Shown: positions 36,336 to 45,669, counted from the stretch's first letter. The stretch: 64,000 nucleotides of DNA from Streptomyces sp. NRRL S-350 (GCF_000719705.1 NZ_JOHO01000018.1:56328-120327); one strand, 5' to 3'. Translations and numbers: made by a program. The notes: generated from the sequence alone by a model not told the origin.

Positions 36336-37547
36336 ATGCCAACGATCCACCGGTCAGCCCTGGCCGCCGCCGTGGTCGCCGGAACCCTGGTCGCCGTGAG
36401 CGCCTGCGGGCCCGACGGCCCGGCGGGCGACGGGGGAGGCGCCGCCGCGCCGCCGCCCTCCTCGGCCGCGGCGGCCGGCGGCGGGCCGATCGGCGGCATC
36501 ACCCTGCCGTCGGGCCTGCCGACCAGCCTGCTGGAGGGCCTGCCGAGGAGCTGGGACGACCTGAAGAAGTGGAAGTTCGAGGACTGGGACACGTGGGCGT
36601 CCAAGCACGTCTTCAACAACCCGGTGGTGAAGGACTTCTGGGATCCGGACAAGATGGGCGACTCCAAGCCCGCCGAACCGGCGCCGCCCGCCGCCAAGCC
36701 CTCCCCGACCGCGGCCAGGCCCTCCCCCGCCGCCTCCGGTCCCGCCTCCGACGACGGCGTGACGGATCCTGACCCGCCGGCGGTCAAGGCCGTGGCGGTG
36801 CCCCGCCCGTACACGGGCCAGCCCTCCGGCAAGGTGTTCTTCTCCGCCCAGGGCGGCCGCGGCAACTGTTCGGCGACGGTGATCACCGACCCGCAGCACC
36901 CGGGCCGGAGCAACCTGGTCTGGACGGCCGGCCACTGCGTGCACGAGGGCAAGGGCGGCAGCTTCTACAAGGACCTGGTCTTCGTGCCCGCCTACAACAA
37001 CTCGGGCGCCTCCAGCGGCGGCCGGAAGGCCCCGCTCTCCGAGCTGGCCCCGCTCGGCACCTGGTGGGCCGACCAGGTCACCACCTCGCCGCAGTGGATG
37101 GTCGAGGGCGGCGGCACCGGCGGCGCCGCCAACCAGTACGACTTCGCCGTCATGCGCGTGCGCAACCAGAACGACACCGGCAAGTCCCTGGAGGAGACGG
37201 TCGGTTCGGCCGTCCCGGTGTGGTTCGACGCCCCGCGCGACAAGCTCGCCGTGTCGGCCGTCGGCTACCCGCTCCTCAAGCCGTTCGACGGCCAGGAGCT
37301 GTACAAGTGCGACGGCGGCAAACCGGCCCGGCTCTCGTTCGACGCCAAGCGCCCCTCGATGCTCACCATCGGCTGCACCATGACCCAGGGCTCCAGCGGC
37401 GGCGGCTGGTTCGCCACCATGCCGGACGGGAGGACCGCCCTGGTCAGCAACACCTCGATCGGCACCCAGGAGCACACCTCGCTGAGCGGCCCGTACCTGG
37501 AGACGGTCGCCAGGCAGGCCCTGGACTGGATCTCCAGGAAGCCGTAG
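36336..37547 (+). CDS. Trypsin-like serine protease lipoprotein (S1 family)
   Basis: A 403-residue secreted lipoprotein. The signal peptide ends in VSAC with the lipid-anchored cysteine near residue 24. A Pro/Ala-rich spacer contains the LKKWKFEDW motif and leads to the protease domain (~residue 160 on). The catalytic triad is complete: His200 in WTAGHCV, Asp269 in YDFAVMRV and Ser354 in QGSSGGGW. Cys residues at GNCSAT and AGHC may form the usual disulfide. The ATG at 36336 has AGGGGGA upstream; the longer upstream frame lacks a signal peptide. A paralogue lies 105 bases downstream on the same strand, and the two share sequence throughout the protease domain. Confidence 0.88.
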   Translation: MPTIHRSALAAAVVAGTLVAVSACGPDGPAGDGGGAAAPPPSSAAAAGGGPIGGITLPSGLPTSLLEGLPRSWDDLKKWKFEDWDTWASKHVFNNPVVKDFWDPDKMGDSKPAEPAPPAAKPSPTAARPSPAASGPASDDGVTDPDPPAVKAVAVPRPYTGQPSGKVFFSAQGGRGNCSATVITDPQHPGRSNLVWTAGHCVHEGKGGSFYKDLVFVPAYNNSGASSGGRKAPLSELAPLGTWWADQVTTSPQWMVEGGGTGGAANQYDFAVMRVRNQNDTGKSLEETVGSAVPVWFDAPRDKLAVSAVGYPLLKPFDGQELYKCDGGKPARLSFDAKRPSMLTIGCTMTQGSSGGGWFATMPDGRTALVSNTSIGTQEHTSLSGPYLETVARQALDWISRKP

Positions 37548-37652
37548 CCGCCGCGGGGAGCGGGCCGGGCACGGGCCACACGCGCACCGGCACGACCGGC
37601 ACGGGGCGCACGCGGTACGGGAAGACGGGCACAGCACGGGGGACGATGCAGC

Positions 37653-38771
37653 ATGCCGAGAACCACCAGCCGGGGGCACCGGGCGGCGACGGCCGTCGCC
37701 GCGCTGCTCGCCGTCCTCACCCTCGCCGCGGCCGCCTGCGGCCCGGACGGCCCCGCCCGGCCCGCCGCCCCGCCCCCGGCCCTGCCCAGGTCCGCGCCCA
37801 CCAGCCTGGGCGACCTGACGGGCTGGAAGCTGGAGGACTGGGCGAAGTACGTCGCCGACAGCGGGTTCGCCAACGACGCGGCGCCCGGCGCCTGGACGGC
37901 CGCCCGGATGGACGCCGCCAGGCCCCGGCCGACCCCGGAGTACTCCCTCGCCTCCCCCGCCGCCCCCGGCGTCGAGCGGGGCGCCGCGCCCGCCGCCGTC
38001 CCGGCCGTGCCGCAGCCGCACCCGTACGGCCCGGCCGCCGCCCTGGTGGGCCGGCTCTTCATGACCACGCCGCAGGGCGACGCGGCCTGCTCCGCCACCG
38101 TGGTCTCCGACCCGGTCAACCCCGGCCGCAGCAACCTCGTCTACACCGCCGCGCACTGCCTGCACGACGGCAGGGGCGGCGGCTGGCTGAAGGACCTGGT
38201 CTTCGTGCCCGGCTACAACCGGGACGGCCAGGCCGCCCACGGCAAGCCGTACGCCGACCGGCAGGCCGCCCCGTACGGCCGGTGGACGGCGGTGCGGGCG
38301 CTGGTGTCGCCGACCTGGCTGCAGGAGAGCGGCGTCGGCGCCCACAACCAGTTCGACTACGGGATCGTCCGGGTGCGCGGCGAGGGCGGCTCCGGCCCGT
38401 CGTTGGAGGAGGCGGTCGGCGGCTCCGTCCCGGTCTGGTTCAACGCCCCGCGCGAGCAGATCACCTCGGCCGCCGCCTACGGCTACCCGGCCGAGCGGCC
38501 GTTCGACGGCACGCAGCTCACCCACTGCGACTCGCCGGTCGCCCCCGGCCGGCTCTCCTTCGACCGGTCCCGCCCGGCGATGTACGTGATCGGCTGCACC
38601 ATGACCGCCGGCTCAGGCGGGGGCGGCTGGTTCATCACCAAGGACGGCAAGCCGAACCTGGTCAGCGTCGGTGCGCTCGGCAACCGCAACCCGGCCGGCT
38701 ACCAGGCCGGACCCTCGCTGCAGGACCAGGCGAAGCAGGCCTTCGACTACTTCGTGAAGAACGTCCGGTAG
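37653..38771 (+). CDS. Trypsin-like lipoprotein paralogue, predicted catalytically impaired
   Basis: A 372-residue paralogue of the upstream protease. The signal peptide ends in LAAAAC. The spacer carries the matching LTGWKLEDW motif. The domain keeps His168 (YTAAHCL) and Asp235 (FDYGIVRV), but the serine position is Gly322: the sequence reads TMTAGSGGGGW where the paralogue has TMTQGSSGGGW. The GxSGG motif is therefore GSGGG, with the only serine one residue too early. The nucleotide sequence TCA-GGC-GGG at 38613-38621 is unambiguous. It is probably a pseudoprotease or binding protein working with the active paralogue, possibly as one operon. A 16-bp hairpin follows the stop. Confidence 0.85.
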   Translation: MPRTTSRGHRAATAVAALLAVLTLAAAACGPDGPARPAAPPPALPRSAPTSLGDLTGWKLEDWAKYVADSGFANDAAPGAWTAARMDAARPRPTPEYSLASPAAPGVERGAAPAAVPAVPQPHPYGPAAALVGRLFMTTPQGDAACSATVVSDPVNPGRSNLVYTAAHCLHDGRGGGWLKDLVFVPGYNRDGQAAHGKPYADRQAAPYGRWTAVRALVSPTWLQESGVGAHNQFDYGIVRVRGEGGSGPSLEEAVGGSVPVWFNAPREQITSAAAYGYPAERPFDGTQLTHCDSPVAPGRLSFDRSRPAMYVIGCTMTAGSGGGGWFITKDGKPNLVSVGALGNRNPAGYQAGPSLQDQAKQAFDYFVKNVR

Positions 38772-38810
38772 CCGGCGGACCGCACCGGCGGGGGTTCCGG
38801 AGCAGGCGAA

Positions 38811-38846
38811 AGGCCCCCGGGGCGGTGGGTACCGTCCCGGGGGCCT
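38811..38846. terminator. Hairpin terminator between protease paralogue and hflX
   Basis: A 16-bp inverted repeat with one G-T pair (arms 38811-38826 and 38831-38846, 4-base loop GGGT) lies between convergent genes. It likely ends transcription from both sides. Confidence 0.85.
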
Positions 38847-38859
38847 GCGTGCGCCCGCG

Positions 38860-40362
38860 TCAGCCCTGCAGGGCCACCGCGAAGTACTCCAGCTCGGCGG
38901 CCAGCTCGGCCGGCACCTTGGCGTGCAGCAGGGTGCCCTCGCCGTTGTGCTCGGCGGAGAGCAGTTCGCCCTCGGCGTGCACCCGGGAGACCAGCGCGCC
39001 CTGGGTGTAGGGCACCAGCGCCCGCACCTCGACGGCCGGGCGCGGCAGCTCGTCGTCGATGAGCTGCAGCAGCTCGTCCATGCCCGCGCCGGTGCGGGCC
39101 GACACCACGATGGCGTGCGGCTCGCGGCGCAGCAGGCGCTGCAGCACGTGCGGCTCGGCGGCGTCCGCCTTGTTGATCACCACGATCTCCGGCACGTTCT
39201 GCGCGTCGACCGAGACGATGACCTCGCGGACGGCGGCCAGCTGCGTCTCCGGCTCGGGGTGCGAGCCGTCGACCACGTGCAGGATGAGGTCCGCGTCGGC
39301 GACCTCCTCCATGGTCGAGCGGAAGGCCTCGACCAGGTGGTGCGGCAGGTGCCGGACGAAGCCGACCGTGTCGGCCAGGGTGTAGACCCGCCCGCTCGGC
39401 GTCTGGGCCCGGCGCACGGTCGGGTCCAGGGTGGCGAACAGCGCGTTCTCCACCAGCACGCCGGCGCCGGTGAGCCGGTTGAGCAGGGAGGACTTGCCGG
39501 CGTTGGTGTACCCGGCGATGGCGACCGACGGCACCTGGTGGCGCTTGCGCTCCTGGCGCTTGGTGTCGCGGCCCTTCTTCATGTCGGCGATCTCCCTGCG
39601 GAGCTTCGCCATCTTCTCGCGGATCCGACGCCGGTCGGTCTCGATCTTGGTCTCACCGGGACCGCGGGTGGCCATGCCGCCGCCGGACGAGCCGGAGCCG
39701 CCACCGCCCATCTGCCGGGACAGCGACTGACCCCAGCCGCGCAGCCGCGGCAACATGTACTGCATCTGCGCGAGCGAGACCTGCGCCTTGCCCTCCCGGG
39801 ACTTGGCGTGCTGGGCGAAGATGTCCAGGATCAGGGCCGTCCGGTCGACGACCTTGACCTTGACCACGTCCTCCAGGTGGATCAGCTGGCCGGGGGTGAG
39901 CTCACCGTCGCAGACCACGGTGTCGGCGCCCGTGGAGGCGACGATGTCGCGCAGCTCCTTCGCCTTGCCGGAGCCGATGTAGGTGGCCGCGTCGGGCTTG
40001 TCGCGGCGCTGGATGACGCCTTCCAGCACCTCGGAGCCGGCCGTCTCGGCGAGCGCGGCGAGCTCCGCCATCGAGTTCTCCGCCTCCTCCAGCGTGCCGT
40101 CCGTCCAGACGCCGACGAGCACCACGCGCTCCAGGCGGAGCTGGCGGTACTCGACCTCGGTGACGTCTTCGAGTTCGGTGGAGAGGCCGGCGACCCGGCG
40201 CAGGGCGGCTCGCTCGCTGCGGTCGTACTGGTCGCCGTCGTAGTGGTGGCCGCGGTCCTCGTCGATGGCCGCGAGGTCCTCGTCCATGAGGGCTTCCGCC
40301 CGCAGACCGTCGATGCGGCGCGGAGCGTCGGTCTGGTCGCGGGTGTCGAACGTGGAGGTCAT
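38860..40362 (-). CDS. hflX: GTPase HflX
   Basis: A 500-residue ribosome-associated GTPase that splits stalled or hibernating ribosomes. The N-terminal HflX domain includes YIGSGKAKEL and DGELTPGQLIHLE. A coiled-coil/Gly-rich linker (MGGGGSGSSGGG, ATRGPGETKIETDRRRIR) precedes the G domain. G1 is GYTNAGKSS, G3 is DTVGF with HHLVEAF, and G4 is NKAD. The ATG at 40362 has AAAGGA six bases upstream; the open frame that runs upstream to 40650 is Pro/Ala/Gly-rich and not credible. The gene is followed by a shared terminator and preceded by a ~316-base region without genes. Confidence 0.95.
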   Translation of the reverse strand: MTSTFDTRDQTDAPRRIDGLRAEALMDEDLAAIDEDRGHHYDGDQYDRSERAALRRVAGLSTELEDVTEVEYRQLRLERVVLVGVWTDGTLEEAENSMAELAALAETAGSEVLEGVIQRRDKPDAATYIGSGKAKELRDIVASTGADTVVCDGELTPGQLIHLEDVVKVKVVDRTALILDIFAQHAKSREGKAQVSLAQMQYMLPRLRGWGQSLSRQMGGGGSGSSGGGMATRGPGETKIETDRRRIREKMAKLRREIADMKKGRDTKRQERKRHQVPSVAIAGYTNAGKSSLLNRLTGAGVLVENALFATLDPTVRRAQTPSGRVYTLADTVGFVRHLPHHLVEAFRSTMEEVADADLILHVVDGSHPEPETQLAAVREVIVSVDAQNVPEIVVINKADAAEPHVLQRLLRREPHAIVVSARTGAGMDELLQLIDDELPRPAVEVRALVPYTQGALVSRVHAEGELLSAEHNGEGTLLHAKVPAELAAELEYFAVALQG

Positions 40363-40678
40363 TCTGTCCTTTGGCTGCTGGTACGGGTGGCCTTCGGGGG
40401 CCTTTCGTGCGGTCCCCTGGGGAGTGTGCCCAGCTGCCGCCCCGGCTACCGTCCGGGCGGGGGTGAGCTGTCCCTCGGATCCCCGGGTGCCACCGGAGCT
40501 CCTGCCCTGTGAACGCCGCGGACCGGCCGTGAATTCCCCATGATGGTCGCACGCCGGGCGCGGGCCGGTCATCCCCATTTTCCCCGGGGCCACCGCGCCG
40601 GGGGCCGCCGGCCCCGCCCCCGGACCGGCCGCACGGAGGCTCGCCGGCACCGCCCCGGGCCGGCCGTACGGAGGCCGG
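40363..40678. other. Intergenic region upstream of hflX
   Basis: No gene is supported. A short GC hairpin (GGGGCC at 40601-40606 and GGCCCC at 40610-40615) lies 64 bases beyond the rshA stop and may help end its transcript. Near-duplicate segments of the type CCGGCCGYACGGAGGC occur at about 40625 and 40660. The hflX promoter should lie within the last 200 bases before 40362. Confidence 0.45.
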
Positions 40679-42862
40679 CTAGCGCCCGTCCCCGGGGGCG
40701 TGCGGCCGGCTCACGTCGTACACCCCGGAGACCCGGAGCATCGCCCGCATCAGCCCGCGCAGCGCGCCCGGCTCGGGCAGTTCCACGGTGTAGGTGTGCC
40801 GGACCCTGGACTCCTGCGGCGGCTCCACCTCGGCCGCGACGATGCCGACGCCCTGGGCGGAGATCGCCGCGGTGAGGTCGGCGAGCAGCCGGGGCCGGTT
40901 GAGCGCCTCGGCGCGCAGGGTGGCCCGGTGCCCGGTGGCCGGCGCGTCCTGCGGCTGCCAGCGGACCTCCAGCGCGTCCCGCCCGTCCGCCCGCATCCGC
41001 TCCCCCGCCGGGCAGCCGGTGCGGTGGACGGCCACGGCGCCGCCGCGGATGGGGTAGCCGGCCACCTCGTCCGGCGGTACCGGCGTGCAGCAGCGCGCCA
41101 GCCGTACGGTCGCCCCGGGGCGTCCGGCGACGGCGACCGGGGCGGCCCGCTTCCCGGCGGGGCGGCGGCCGGGCGGGGCGGGCTGGGCGCCCGCCGGGCC
41201 GGTGCGGACGGCCGGCAGCCGGGCCGGCGGGTCGGCCAGCCAGCGTTCGATGGCGAGTCGGGCGGCGGGGGTGCGGGCGTGGGCCAGCCATTCGGGGGCG
41301 GGGCCGGAGGGCTGTCCGCCGGGGGGGAGGGTCTCGGTGAGCACCTCGATCAGGTCGCCGTCCTCCAGGACGGTGGACAGCGCGCTGAGCCGGCCGTTGA
41401 CCCGGACGCCGACGCATCGGTGGCCGGTCTCCTCGCCGAGCAGGTAGGCCGCGTCCACGCAGGTGGCGCCGGCCCTCAGCTGAAGCGTTTCGCCGTTCTC
41501 GGTCACCACGGTGATCTCGCGGTCGCCGGCCAGGTCGGCGGTGAGCGCGGACCAGAAGGCGTCCGGGTCGGGCGTCTCCTGCTGCCATTCCAGCAGTCGG
41601 CTCAGCCAGCCGGGCCGGGCCGGGTCGGTGCGGTCCAGGTCGTCGGTGTCCGGCGCGGCGGCGGCCGGGGACGGGTCGCCGAGCGCGACGACGCCGGTCT
41701 CGGCGACCTCGTGCATCCGCCGGGTGCGGACCAGCACCTCGACCACCGCGCCGTCGTCCAGCGCCACCGCGGTGTGCAGCGACTGGTAGAGGTTGAACTT
41801 GGGCGCGGCGACGAAGTCCTTGAACTCGCCGGGCAGCGGCGTCCAGCAGGTGTGCAGTTCGCCGAGCACGGCGTAGCAGTCGGCGTTCTCCTCGACCACC
41901 ACGAGCAGCCGCCCGAAGTCGGCCGGCTGCGGCGCCCGGGGTCCGCCGTCCGGCCCGGGCCCGCCGCCGGCCCGTTTGAGCAGCACCCGGTGCAGCGACA
42001 CGCAGTGCCGGGGCCGTACGGTCACCTCGGCGGTCACCCCGGCCTCGGCCAGCTGCCGGGCGAGCCGCCGGGCGAAGGGCTCCAGCAGGGTGTCCGGCTC
42101 GGCCTCGTGGCAGGCCGTCAGGGCGCGGGTGCGGGCGTACTCCTCGGGGTGCAGGGTGGCGAAGACGATGTCCTCCAGCTCCGCCTTGAGCACCTGGATG
42201 CCGAGCCGTTCGGCGAGCGGGATCAGCACGTCGCGGGTGACCTTGGCGATCCGCACCTGGCTGGCCGGCTTCATGTGCCGGATGGTGCGCATGTTGTGCA
42301 GCCGGTCCGCCAGCTTGATCACCATCACCCGGACGTCGTCCCCGGTGGCGACCAGCATCTTGCGGAAGGTCTCGGCCTCGGCTGCGGCGCCGAAGTCGAC
42401 CTTCTCCAATTTCGTCACCCCGTCGACCAGGTAGGCGACTTCGGGCCCGAATCCGGCGCCCACCTGCTCCAGGGTCAACTCGGTGTCCTCGACGGTGTCG
42501 TGGAGCAGTGAGGCGACCAAGGTGGTAGTCCCGGCGCCGAGTTGGGCCAGGATCATGGTGACGGCCAGCGGGTGGGTGATGTACGGCTCGCCGCTCTTGC
42601 GCTTCTGGCCGCGGTGGCTGGCCTCGGCGAGCCGGTAGGCGCGGGCGAGCAGGCCGAGGTCGGCCTGCGGATGGTGCAGGCGGTGGACCCGGACGAGCGG
42701 TTCCAGGGCGTCCGGCACGAGCGGTCGGCCGGTGGCCAGTAACGCCGCCCGCCCGGCCCGGCCGAGGGCGGCCCGGCCGAGCTCTCCGAGGGGCCTCCTG
42801 GCCCCTCCCTGCCGTACGGTCGTCGGCTGCCCCGTCAGGGACTGCCCGGCTTCGATGGTCAT
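40679..42862 (-). CDS. rshA: Bifunctional-type (p)ppGpp hydrolase/synthetase RshA
   Basis: A 727-residue RSH protein of the stringent response. The hydrolase HD domain is intact (HRGQKRKSGEPYITHPLA, LLHDTVEDT, KLADRLHNMRT). The synthetase domain keeps the catalytic Asp spacing (DFGRLLVVV before DCYAVLG), the FKDFVAAPKFNLYQSLHTAV block and EVLVRT. However, the ATP-site motif GRPKHxYSIYRKM reads VRPRHCVSLHRVL, losing a Gly and a Lys, so synthetase activity may be weak. A TGS domain, a Cys-rich helical region (ARCCTPVPPDE) and a C-terminal ACT domain follow. The ATG at 42862 has GGAGGTG upstream; an in-frame TTG at 42877 is less likely. S. coelicolor has both RelA and RshA, and this looks like RshA. 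Confidence 0.9.
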   Translation of the reverse strand: MTIEAGQSLTGQPTTVRQGGARRPLGELGRAALGRAGRAALLATGRPLVPDALEPLVRVHRLHHPQADLGLLARAYRLAEASHRGQKRKSGEPYITHPLAVTMILAQLGAGTTTLVASLLHDTVEDTELTLEQVGAGFGPEVAYLVDGVTKLEKVDFGAAAEAETFRKMLVATGDDVRVMVIKLADRLHNMRTIRHMKPASQVRIAKVTRDVLIPLAERLGIQVLKAELEDIVFATLHPEEYARTRALTACHEAEPDTLLEPFARRLARQLAEAGVTAEVTVRPRHCVSLHRVLLKRAGGGPGPDGGPRAPQPADFGRLLVVVEENADCYAVLGELHTCWTPLPGEFKDFVAAPKFNLYQSLHTAVALDDGAVVEVLVRTRRMHEVAETGVVALGDPSPAAAAPDTDDLDRTDPARPGWLSRLLEWQQETPDPDAFWSALTADLAGDREITVVTENGETLQLRAGATCVDAAYLLGEETGHRCVGVRVNGRLSALSTVLEDGDLIEVLTETLPPGGQPSGPAPEWLAHARTPAARLAIERWLADPPARLPAVRTGPAGAQPAPPGRRPAGKRAAPVAVAGRPGATVRLARCCTPVPPDEVAGYPIRGGAVAVHRTGCPAGERMRADGRDALEVRWQPQDAPATGHRATLRAEALNRPRLLADLTAAISAQGVGIVAAEVEPPQESRVRHTYTVELPEPGALRGLMRAMLRVSGVYDVSRPHAPGDGR

Positions 42863-43027
42863 CGGCACCTCCGGCAACGGTCGCCGGGTGCTGCCCCTCC
42901 CCGTGGGGTGACCCGGTGGTCCATGCTACCGAGCAGAGCACGTTCCGCGACGCCATGGATCCCGTCCGCGACCGTTATCACCCGATCGGGGGGATTCGTC
43001 GCCGTACGAAATGGGCAAACGGCGCCG

Positions 43028-43948
43028 TCAGCTCCGGCTCAGCGAGGCCCACCAGCGCTCGTCGAGCCGCCCTTCGGCCACGATCACCGCGGGCCCGGCC
43101 ATCTCCACCCGGCCGTCCGGGTGCTCGGTGATGACCAGTCGGCCGCCCAGCAGGTCCACGGTGTAGGCGGCGGGCTCGCCGGTGACCGCCGGGTCGGCGC
43201 CGTCCCGGCGGATCGCGGCCACCGCGACGGCGCAGGCACCGGTGCCGCAGGAGCGGGTCTCGCCCGAGCCGCGCTCGTGCACCCGCATCGCGACGTGCCG
43301 CGGCCCGCGGTCCACCACGAACTCGACGTTGACGCCCTCGGGGTAGACGCCCTCGGGGCTGGTGAGCGGCGCGGTCCGCAGCTCGCCCGCGTGGTCCAGG
43401 CTCTCCACGAAGGCCACCGCGTGCGGATTGCCCATGTTGACGTTCAGCGCCGGCCAGCGGCGCTCGCCGACCGCGACCTCGATGCCGTCCGGGCCGGGCA
43501 GCCGGGCGCGGCCCATGTCGATGGTGATGTCGCCGGGCGTGCCGTCCTCGGCGGCCGGCGCGACGTGGGCGGTGAGCACCCCGGACCGGGTGGCGACCGC
43601 CAGCCCCCCGGGCGCGGCCAGGCCGGTCTCGACCAGGAAGCGGGCGAACACCCGCAGGCCGTTCCCGCACATCTCGGCGATGCTGCCGTCGGAGTTGCGG
43701 TAGTCCATGAACCACTCGGCGCGGTCGGCCATCCCCGCGGCGGCCGGATCGGCGGCCGCGCGCACCACGCGCAGCAGTCCGTCCCCGCCGATGCCGGCCC
43801 GCCGGTCGCACAGCGCGGCGACGGCCTCGGGGCCGATCTCCAGCGTTCCGTCCGGGTCGGGGACGATGACGAAGTCGTTCTGGGTGCCGTGCCCCTTGAA
43901 GAAGGGGATGCCGCCCTGCGGGGAGGCGAAGGAAGAGGATGCGCTCAC
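43028..43948 (-). CDS. dapF: Diaminopimelate epimerase
   Basis: A 306-residue cytoplasmic enzyme converting LL- to meso-diaminopimelate for lysine and peptidoglycan. The two catalytic cysteines are in EMCGNGLR (~residue 90) and SCGTGAC (~residue 240). The FFKGHGTQNDFV segment near residue 15 is the usual start of the fold. The start is GTG 43948, with GGGAGG directly abutting it, so either the ribosome binding site is unusually close or initiation is leaderless-like; no better in-frame start exists before the conserved fold. It lies 21 bases downstream of a small membrane-protein gene and likely forms an operon with it. Confidence 0.95.
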   Translation of the reverse strand: MSASSSFASPQGGIPFFKGHGTQNDFVIVPDPDGTLEIGPEAVAALCDRRAGIGGDGLLRVVRAAADPAAAGMADRAEWFMDYRNSDGSIAEMCGNGLRVFARFLVETGLAAPGGLAVATRSGVLTAHVAPAAEDGTPGDITIDMGRARLPGPDGIEVAVGERRWPALNVNMGNPHAVAFVESLDHAGELRTAPLTSPEGVYPEGVNVEFVVDRGPRHVAMRVHERGSGETRSCGTGACAVAVAAIRRDGADPAVTGEPAAYTVDLLGGRLVITEHPDGRVEMAGPAVIVAEGRLDERWWASLSRS

Positions 43949-43969
43949 CCTCCCGATGGTACTGAGGGC

Positions 43970-44482
43970 CTACCGCAGGTAGGCGACCCGCCAGACCGCG
44001 AGCGCGCAGGCGGCCAGCGCGACCAGGGTGTAGACCGCGATCGCCTTCCAGCCGGCCCGCTGCCCGGAGCCCCGGCGCGGCAGTCCCGGCCACTTGTAGC
44101 CGGCGTGCCGGGCGGCCATCGCGCCCCAGCCCATGGAGGCGGCGGTGAGCAGCAGGCCGAGCATGCCGACCATGGTGGCGCGGGCCCCGGCCGAGCCGAA
44201 GGCGAGCGGGAAGGCGAACATCAGCGAGCCGACGGTGCCCAGCAGGGCGATCGGCAGGGTCTGCCACCAGCGCAGCCGGCGCAGCGGACGGATCTCCCGC
44301 TCGTGCACGGCGCCCCCGGGCGGGGTGCGGGTGTCCAGGGCGGGCATGGCGAGCGCGTAGGAGGTCGGCGCCTCCAGCCCGGTCAGCACCGGGAGGTCGC
44401 CCATCGTCGACTCGTCGAACTCCTCGGCCGGGGCGGTGACGCTCCCGCTCTGACCGGATTCGGGGCCGGTACCCGTCGACAC
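43970..44482 (-). CDS. Small integral membrane protein, unknown function
   Basis: A 170-residue protein with a ~75-residue soluble N-terminus and three hydrophobic segments (TLPIALLGTVGSLMFAFPLA, ATMVGMLGLLLTAASMGWG and AIAVYTLVALAACALAVW). A short basic loop lies between the last two. I do not recognise a family. The start is GTG 44482 with GGGGAGG just upstream. dapF follows 21 bases later, so they are probably co-transcribed; this suggests, but does not prove, a cell-envelope role. Confidence 0.75.
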   Translation of the reverse strand: MSTGTGPESGQSGSVTAPAEEFDESTMGDLPVLTGLEAPTSYALAMPALDTRTPPGGAVHEREIRPLRRLRWWQTLPIALLGTVGSLMFAFPLAFGSAGARATMVGMLGLLLTAASMGWGAMAARHAGYKWPGLPRRGSGQRAGWKAIAVYTLVALAACALAVWRVAYLR

Positions 44483-44709
44483 GCGGCCTCCCCTGACAGT
44501 TCGACACGAGCGCACTCGCGGCCGGGCACGGCCGACCCGTTCGGCCGACCGCTCTGCCTTCGATGATGGCATGTCCAGACGGGCGTTCAGGGCCTGACCC
44601 GGGTCGACGGGTGATCCGTGGCCATCACGTGATCCGGCCGTGACCGCCGGTTCGTCCTGCACGGTCACCTGCGCGCGCAGGTGCACCGCCGAAATGGCCG
44701 GAACCCGTT

Positions 44710-45669
44710 CTACGCGGCCGGAACCCCCTGACGTCCGATCAGTTCGAGGGACCGTTCCAGCAGCTCGACGGGGTCGGTGCCGGCCGGCCGGGACAGCCAG
44801 TGGATCCGGTCGTCCCGGCGGAACCAGGACTCCTGACGGCGGGCGAAGCGCTTGGTGGCCCGGACGGTCTCGGCCCGCGCCTCGTCCTCCGTGCACTCGC
44901 CGGCGAAGTGGTCGAGCACCTGCTGGTAGCCGAGCGCCCGCGAGGCGGTCCGCCCCTCGCGCAGTCCGGCCTTCTCCAGCTCCCGGACCTCCTCCGGCAG
45001 CCCGGCCTCCCACATCCGGTCGACCCGCAGCGTGATCCGCTCGTCCAGCTCGGGGCGCGGCACGGCGACGCCGATCTGCACCGCCTCGTACACGGCGGTG
45101 TTCGTCGGCAGGTTGGCGGTGAACGGCTGCCCGGTGATCTCGATGACCTCCAGCGCGCGGACGATCCGCCGCCCGTTGCCCACCAGGATCGCCTCGGCGG
45201 CCGCCGGGTCCAGTCCGGCCAGCCGCCGGTGCAGCACGGACGGCCCGACCTCCTCCAGCTCGGCCTCCAGCCGGGCCCGCACCGCCGGGTCGGTGCCGGG
45301 GAACTCCATCTCGTCGATCGCCGCCCGGACGTACAGCCCGGAGCCGCCGACCAGGACGGGCGTGCGGCCGGCGGCCAGCAGCCGGTCGATCTCGGCCCGG
45401 GCCAGCCGCTGGTACTCGGCCACGCTGGCGGCCTCGGTGACGTCCCAGACGTCCAGCAGGTGGTGCGGCACTCCGCCGCGTTCGGCCACGGTGAGCTTGG
45501 CGGTGCCGATGTCCATGCCCCGGTACAGCTGCATCGAGTCGGTGTTGATCACCTCGCCGTCGAGGCTGCGGGCGAGGGCGACGGCCAGGTCGGACTTGCC
45601 GGCGGCGGTCGCGCCGACGACGCAGACCACCCGGGGAGGGGCGACGGGCGGGGTAAGGGAGCTGCTCAC
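44710..45669 (-). CDS. miaA: tRNA dimethylallyltransferase
   Basis: A 319-residue enzyme that adds the isopentenyl group to A37 of tRNAs reading UNN codons. The P-loop GATAAGKS lies near residues 19-26. Downstream signatures are TDSMQLYRGMDIGTAK, then LVGGSGLYVRAAID near residue 105 and TKRFARRQESWFRRD near 280. The start is GTG 45669. Its product is the substrate of MiaB, whose gene lies 1.3 kb away, so both steps of ms2i6A synthesis are encoded in this window. The MT0933-type gene diverges 196 bases upstream. Confidence 0.95.
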   Translation of the reverse strand: MSSSLTPPVAPPRVVCVVGATAAGKSDLAVALARSLDGEVINTDSMQLYRGMDIGTAKLTVAERGGVPHHLLDVWDVTEAASVAEYQRLARAEIDRLLAAGRTPVLVGGSGLYVRAAIDEMEFPGTDPAVRARLEAELEEVGPSVLHRRLAGLDPAAAEAILVGNGRRIVRALEVIEITGQPFTANLPTNTAVYEAVQIGVAVPRPELDERITLRVDRMWEAGLPEEVRELEKAGLREGRTASRALGYQQVLDHFAGECTEDEARAETVRATKRFARRQESWFRRDDRIHWLSRPAGTDPVELLERSLELIGRQGVPAA

